Of a stretch of 6,894 nt of DNA, positions 5,265-6,894 are shown in pieces. Made by a program: the position numbers and the translations under genes. The stretch lies in NCBI GenBank assembly GCA_002505945.1, contig DAWM01000063.1, positions 637 to 7,530 on the forward strand, in the 5' to 3' direction. A model generated the notes under the pieces. That model did no database searches. It had not been told where the DNA came from and saw only the letters and a program-made list of their open reading frames with translations. Position 1 is the stretch's first letter. Each line of letters starts with the position of its first letter. This DNA is from Candidatus Woesearchaeota archaeon UBA119 (GTDB taxonomy: Archaea > Nanobdellota > Nanobdellia > Woesearchaeales > UBA119).

Positions 5265-6166
5265 GCAGCAGGAGGTATTTCTTCGCTATAACCTGGAACT
5301 GCCTTTTCTCCACGTTGCTCATAACTATTTGGTATGAAATAATCATCCAAAGACACCACAGAAGGATTTGGAGATTTCAGATAAGTCTCTTTTGCATCAT
5401 CAACAATATCCTTTAACATCTTATCTGCTCCATAAGCAGAACATTGATTAAGAGTGTTTTGATATTGGGCCCCCATCCTCATATATGAAACATCAGCAAG
5501 GTCCTGGTATTTTTTCTGCTCTTCTCCACTAGTATTTTGTGCCATCTCAGTGAAATATTTTGTTAACATAGCCTCGTTGTGAACTTCAGCTAAGGCAGGG
5601 TTATGTAGATATTCCTTTGGTTGAGACATATGCATGAGCTCATGTGCAATAACCATCTCCTCAACCTCCTCAGGAGTTAAATGAGTTCTCTTGCTCATTT
5701 CCTCAATCTTTTCTTTCAGGTCTGAGCCAGCCCCAATCATAGTTTGCCCATCTGTATAAGCTACCGCTTCCTCATTTTCATAATCAGACACCAGAATAGA
5801 GTGCGGATAGCGAAGCTCAAGCCCGTTTTCATCAACAAAGGACTCAAAATCTTCTAAATTGTTGTCGTAGAAATCCTCCAACATCTTTGATAAATATTTC
5901 TGGCTTTCAATCAGCTTCTTCGGATCTTTGGAGAAATCAGTCATTTCACTGACTTTCTTTTCTAAATCAGATTCCTCTTCTTCACTTAGTTCTTGACCTA
6001 CTGGAGTAGAAATACCATTAGAATATGCCTCTTGAGCAGAGTTAGGATTAAAATAACTAACTACAGTCCTAAAAGCACCGTACATTCTATTCAATAATTC
6101 TTTCTGGATTTGCTTTTTCCTCTCTTCTTCCCAATATTCATAAATAGCACCATTCGAAGTAGCCAT
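5261..6166 (-). CDS. Putative gluzincin-type metallopeptidase, family not recognised
   Basis: This 301-residue protein has no signal peptide or membrane segment, so it is probably cytosolic. Its centre carries HELMH (175-179) in an EEMVIAHELMHMS helix, and HNEAML with Glu198 exactly 18 residues after the motif. HExxH-X18-E is the gluzincin zinc-site spacing seen in M1 aminopeptidases: two His and Glu198 would bind zinc, and Glu176 would activate water. Glu194 is another possible third ligand. Tyr228 or Tyr235 could serve as the transition-state tyrosine. The flanks do not match a family I know: the N-terminal 110 residues are acidic and probably helical, strand-like segments before the motif (SILVSDY, EAVAYTDG, QTMIGAG) fit the usual zincin edge strands, and the tail is Pro-rich. 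The start is the first ATG; a TATA box lies 23 nt before it, suggesting a leaderless mRNA. Substrate unknown. Peptidase activity is inferred from the motif alone. Confidence 0.75.
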   Translation of the reverse strand: MATSNGAIYEYWEEERKKQIQKELLNRMYGAFRTVVSYFNPNSAQEAYSNGISTPVGQELSEEEESDLEKKVSEMTDFSKDPKKLIESQKYLSKMLEDFYDNNLEDFESFVDENGLELRYPHSILVSDYENEEAVAYTDGQTMIGAGSDLKEKIEEMSKRTHLTPEEVEEMVIAHELMHMSQPKEYLHNPALAEVHNEAMLTKYFTEMAQNTSGEEQKKYQDLADVSYMRMGAQYQNTLNQCSAYGADKMLKDIVDDAKETYLKSPNPSVVSLDDYFIPNSYEQRGEKAVPGYSEEIPPAA

Positions 6167-6188
6167 AACAAAAGCAATAGAATGAAGT

Positions 6189-6201
6189 TATTTAAATTTA
6201 A
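6189..6201 (-). promoter_or_regulatory. TATA box of the metallopeptidase-like gene
   Basis: The minus strand reads TTAAATTTAAATA, ending 23 nt before the ATG at 6166. Its first 11 bases, TTAAATTTAAA, recur at exactly the same distance from the next upstream gene's ATG (6816-6826). There is no Shine-Dalgarno motif, so leaderless initiation is likely. Confidence 0.5.
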
Positions 6202-6224
6202 CTGTATGTGATTATATGTTTATT

Positions 6225-6791
6225 TTAATCATACCGCTCAAATCTTATAAGATTATTAGATTCTTGGGCAACTGGCTTAAAACCATATTCCTGAATCAGC
6301 TTCTGAGAGATAGTATTGGGTTTATGGACCATAATATAAAGCTCATCACTCGGGTAGGTATCTAAAACATATGCCATTGCCTTCTTTGATAAACCTAACC
6401 CGCGATATTTCTCATCAATAAACAACTCTGCCAATTCAGTAGCATCCCCTTCTTGGAGAATAAGACAATATCCAACGCTCTGCAAATCTTCAAATCCAGC
6501 CAATATCTTCTGGGCATCATAAGAAGCACCTACTGTATAATCGGGTTTTTCTCCTTTACGAGCATACTTTTTAAGGGAATGCCAGAAATTCTTTCTAAAC
6601 GGCAGGATTTCGTTTAAATTAGAGGGATATAAATCAACTTTCAGCTCAGAATTCAGGATTTCATCTATTATTGGTTCCAACTGAGAACTATCCTCTGCGT
6701 TGCCTACTGCTTCCTGAAATCTCATTTCTAACTCAGGATACAACGAGATTAGCCTATAGAGTTTCTGAAAACGAGTATCATTATTTTCCAT
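6225..6791 (-). CDS. GNAT-family N-acetyltransferase
   Basis: The C-terminal half of this 188-residue protein is a GNAT acetyltransferase core, which transfers an acyl group from acyl-CoA to an amine; the acceptor cannot be told from sequence. Motif A runs from the strand TELAELFID (118-126) into YRGLGLSKKAM (129-139), the pyrophosphate-binding loop R/Q-x-x-G-x-G/A. Here it reads R-G-L-G-L-S, with Ser135 in the last position. Strand DELYIMVHKP (149-158) and helix ISQKLIQEYGFKPV (161-174) form the usual motif B ending in the YGF turn. Residues 1-110 are a helical N-terminal region with strands near 85-112; the first 60 residues match nothing I recognise. The ATG at 6791 is the only sensible start, with a TATA box 23 nt upstream. 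A perfect 18-bp palindrome lies between TATA box and ATG. It is 58 nt upstream of the metallopeptidase-like gene, on the same strand. Confidence 0.82.
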   Translation of the reverse strand: MENNDTRFQKLYRLISLYPELEMRFQEAVGNAEDSSQLEPIIDEILNSELKVDLYPSNLNEILPFRKNFWHSLKKYARKGEKPDYTVGASYDAQKILAGFEDLQSVGYCLILQEGDATELAELFIDEKYRGLGLSKKAMAYVLDTYPSDELYIMVHKPNTISQKLIQEYGFKPVAQESNNLIRFERYD

Positions 6792-6807
6792 TTCAACTAG
6801 TTGAAAT
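6790..6807. promoter_or_regulatory. 18-bp perfect palindrome at the GNAT gene start, candidate operator
   Basis: ATTTCAACTAGTTGAAAT is its own reverse complement over all 18 bases. It begins within the ATG (the T and A of the codon form its edge at 6790-6791) and extends up to the TATA box region. This is where a dimeric regulator would block a leaderless transcription start. In RNA it could also form a tight hairpin at the start codon, though the central CTAG would have to form the loop. Confidence 0.5.
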
Positions 6808-6813
6808 AAGTAA

Positions 6814-6826
6814 TTTTTAAATTTAA
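6814..6826 (-). promoter_or_regulatory. TATA box of the GNAT gene
   Basis: The minus strand reads TTAAATTTAAAAA, ending 23 nt before the ATG at 6791. The box lies between the tRNA 3' end (6847) and the palindrome (6790-6807), so the GNAT gene has its own promoter even though the tRNA is on the same strand. Confidence 0.5.
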
Positions 6827-6846
6827 TGGTCAGAGAAATTGGAGAA

Positions 6847-6894
6847 TAGCCCCGAGCGGATTCGAACCGCTGTCTCAGGCTCCAAAGGCCTGAA
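6847..6894 (-). tRNA. tRNA-Gln (anticodon TTG), 3' part, truncated by the window edge
   Basis: On the minus strand the visible part reads, in order: a 5-bp anticodon stem CAGGC/GCCTG closing the 7-nt loop CTTTGGA with anticodon TTG; a 4-nt variable region AGAC; T stem AGCGG/CCGCT closing TTCGAAT; acceptor 3' strand CGGGGCT; discriminator A. The next bases are TTC, so CCA is not encoded and must be added by the CCA enzyme. This pattern closely resembles archaeal tRNA-Gln. The D arm and 5' acceptor strand lie outside the window. In most archaea this tRNA is first charged with Glu and then amidated by GatDE. Confidence 0.92.

Noticed and set aside
1..6894. CRISPR array, insertion sequence, attachment site or origin
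   Set aside because: No regularly spaced direct repeats, transposase motifs or terminal inverted repeats were seen. The tRNA 3' end has no visible duplicate in the window that would mark an integrated element.

Overview
The window is AT-rich and looks archaeal, probably from an uncultivated small-genome lineage; I cannot name the phylum. Four things point that way. (1) The tRNA-Gln at the right edge has the archaeal pattern (acceptor 3' strand CGGGGCT, loop CTTTGGA, no encoded CCA). (2) TATA-like boxes sit about 20-26 nt upstream of several ATGs, as expected for leaderless archaeal mRNAs. (3) A long-form Sua5 sits beside an SDR-type threonine dehydrogenase. (4) Stops are a mix of TAA, TAG and TGA with no sign of recoding.

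Layout. 1-775: a left-truncated gene with a signal peptide on the minus strand (1-70), divergent across a 171-bp spacer from a thioredoxin-fold lipoprotein (242-775). 871-1878: Sua5, the threonylcarbamoyl-AMP synthase for tRNA t6A. 1883-4113: three minus-strand genes of unknown function, read from 4113 downward. The first (3169-4113) contains two tandem copies of an approximately 140-residue, probably all-helical domain. The second (2559-3089) has one clear copy, and the third (1883-2569) may hold a strongly diverged copy. 4257-5264: SDR-type L-threonine 3-dehydrogenase, divergent from the three-gene cluster and tail-to-tail with the next gene. 5261-6166: a cytosolic HExxH-X18-E metallopeptidase-like protein. 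6225-6791: a GNAT-family acetyltransferase with an 18-bp perfect palindrome at its start. 6847-6894: the 3' part of a tRNA-Gln gene running off the window.

Genes with known roles are housekeeping or metabolic (t6A synthesis, threonine catabolism, Gln tRNA). Threonine is the substrate of both Sua5 and Tdh, but they are on separate transcripts and I see no sign of a shared pathway. The least explained part is the 1883-4113 cluster, which looks like a lineage-specific family grown by duplication. No CRISPR array, insertion sequence, attachment site or replication origin is visible. No gene-free stretch exceeds 300 bases. Genes are tightly packed: one convergent pair has a 4-nt gap, another shares a TTAA at its stop codons, and I see no convincing poly-T terminator between them.
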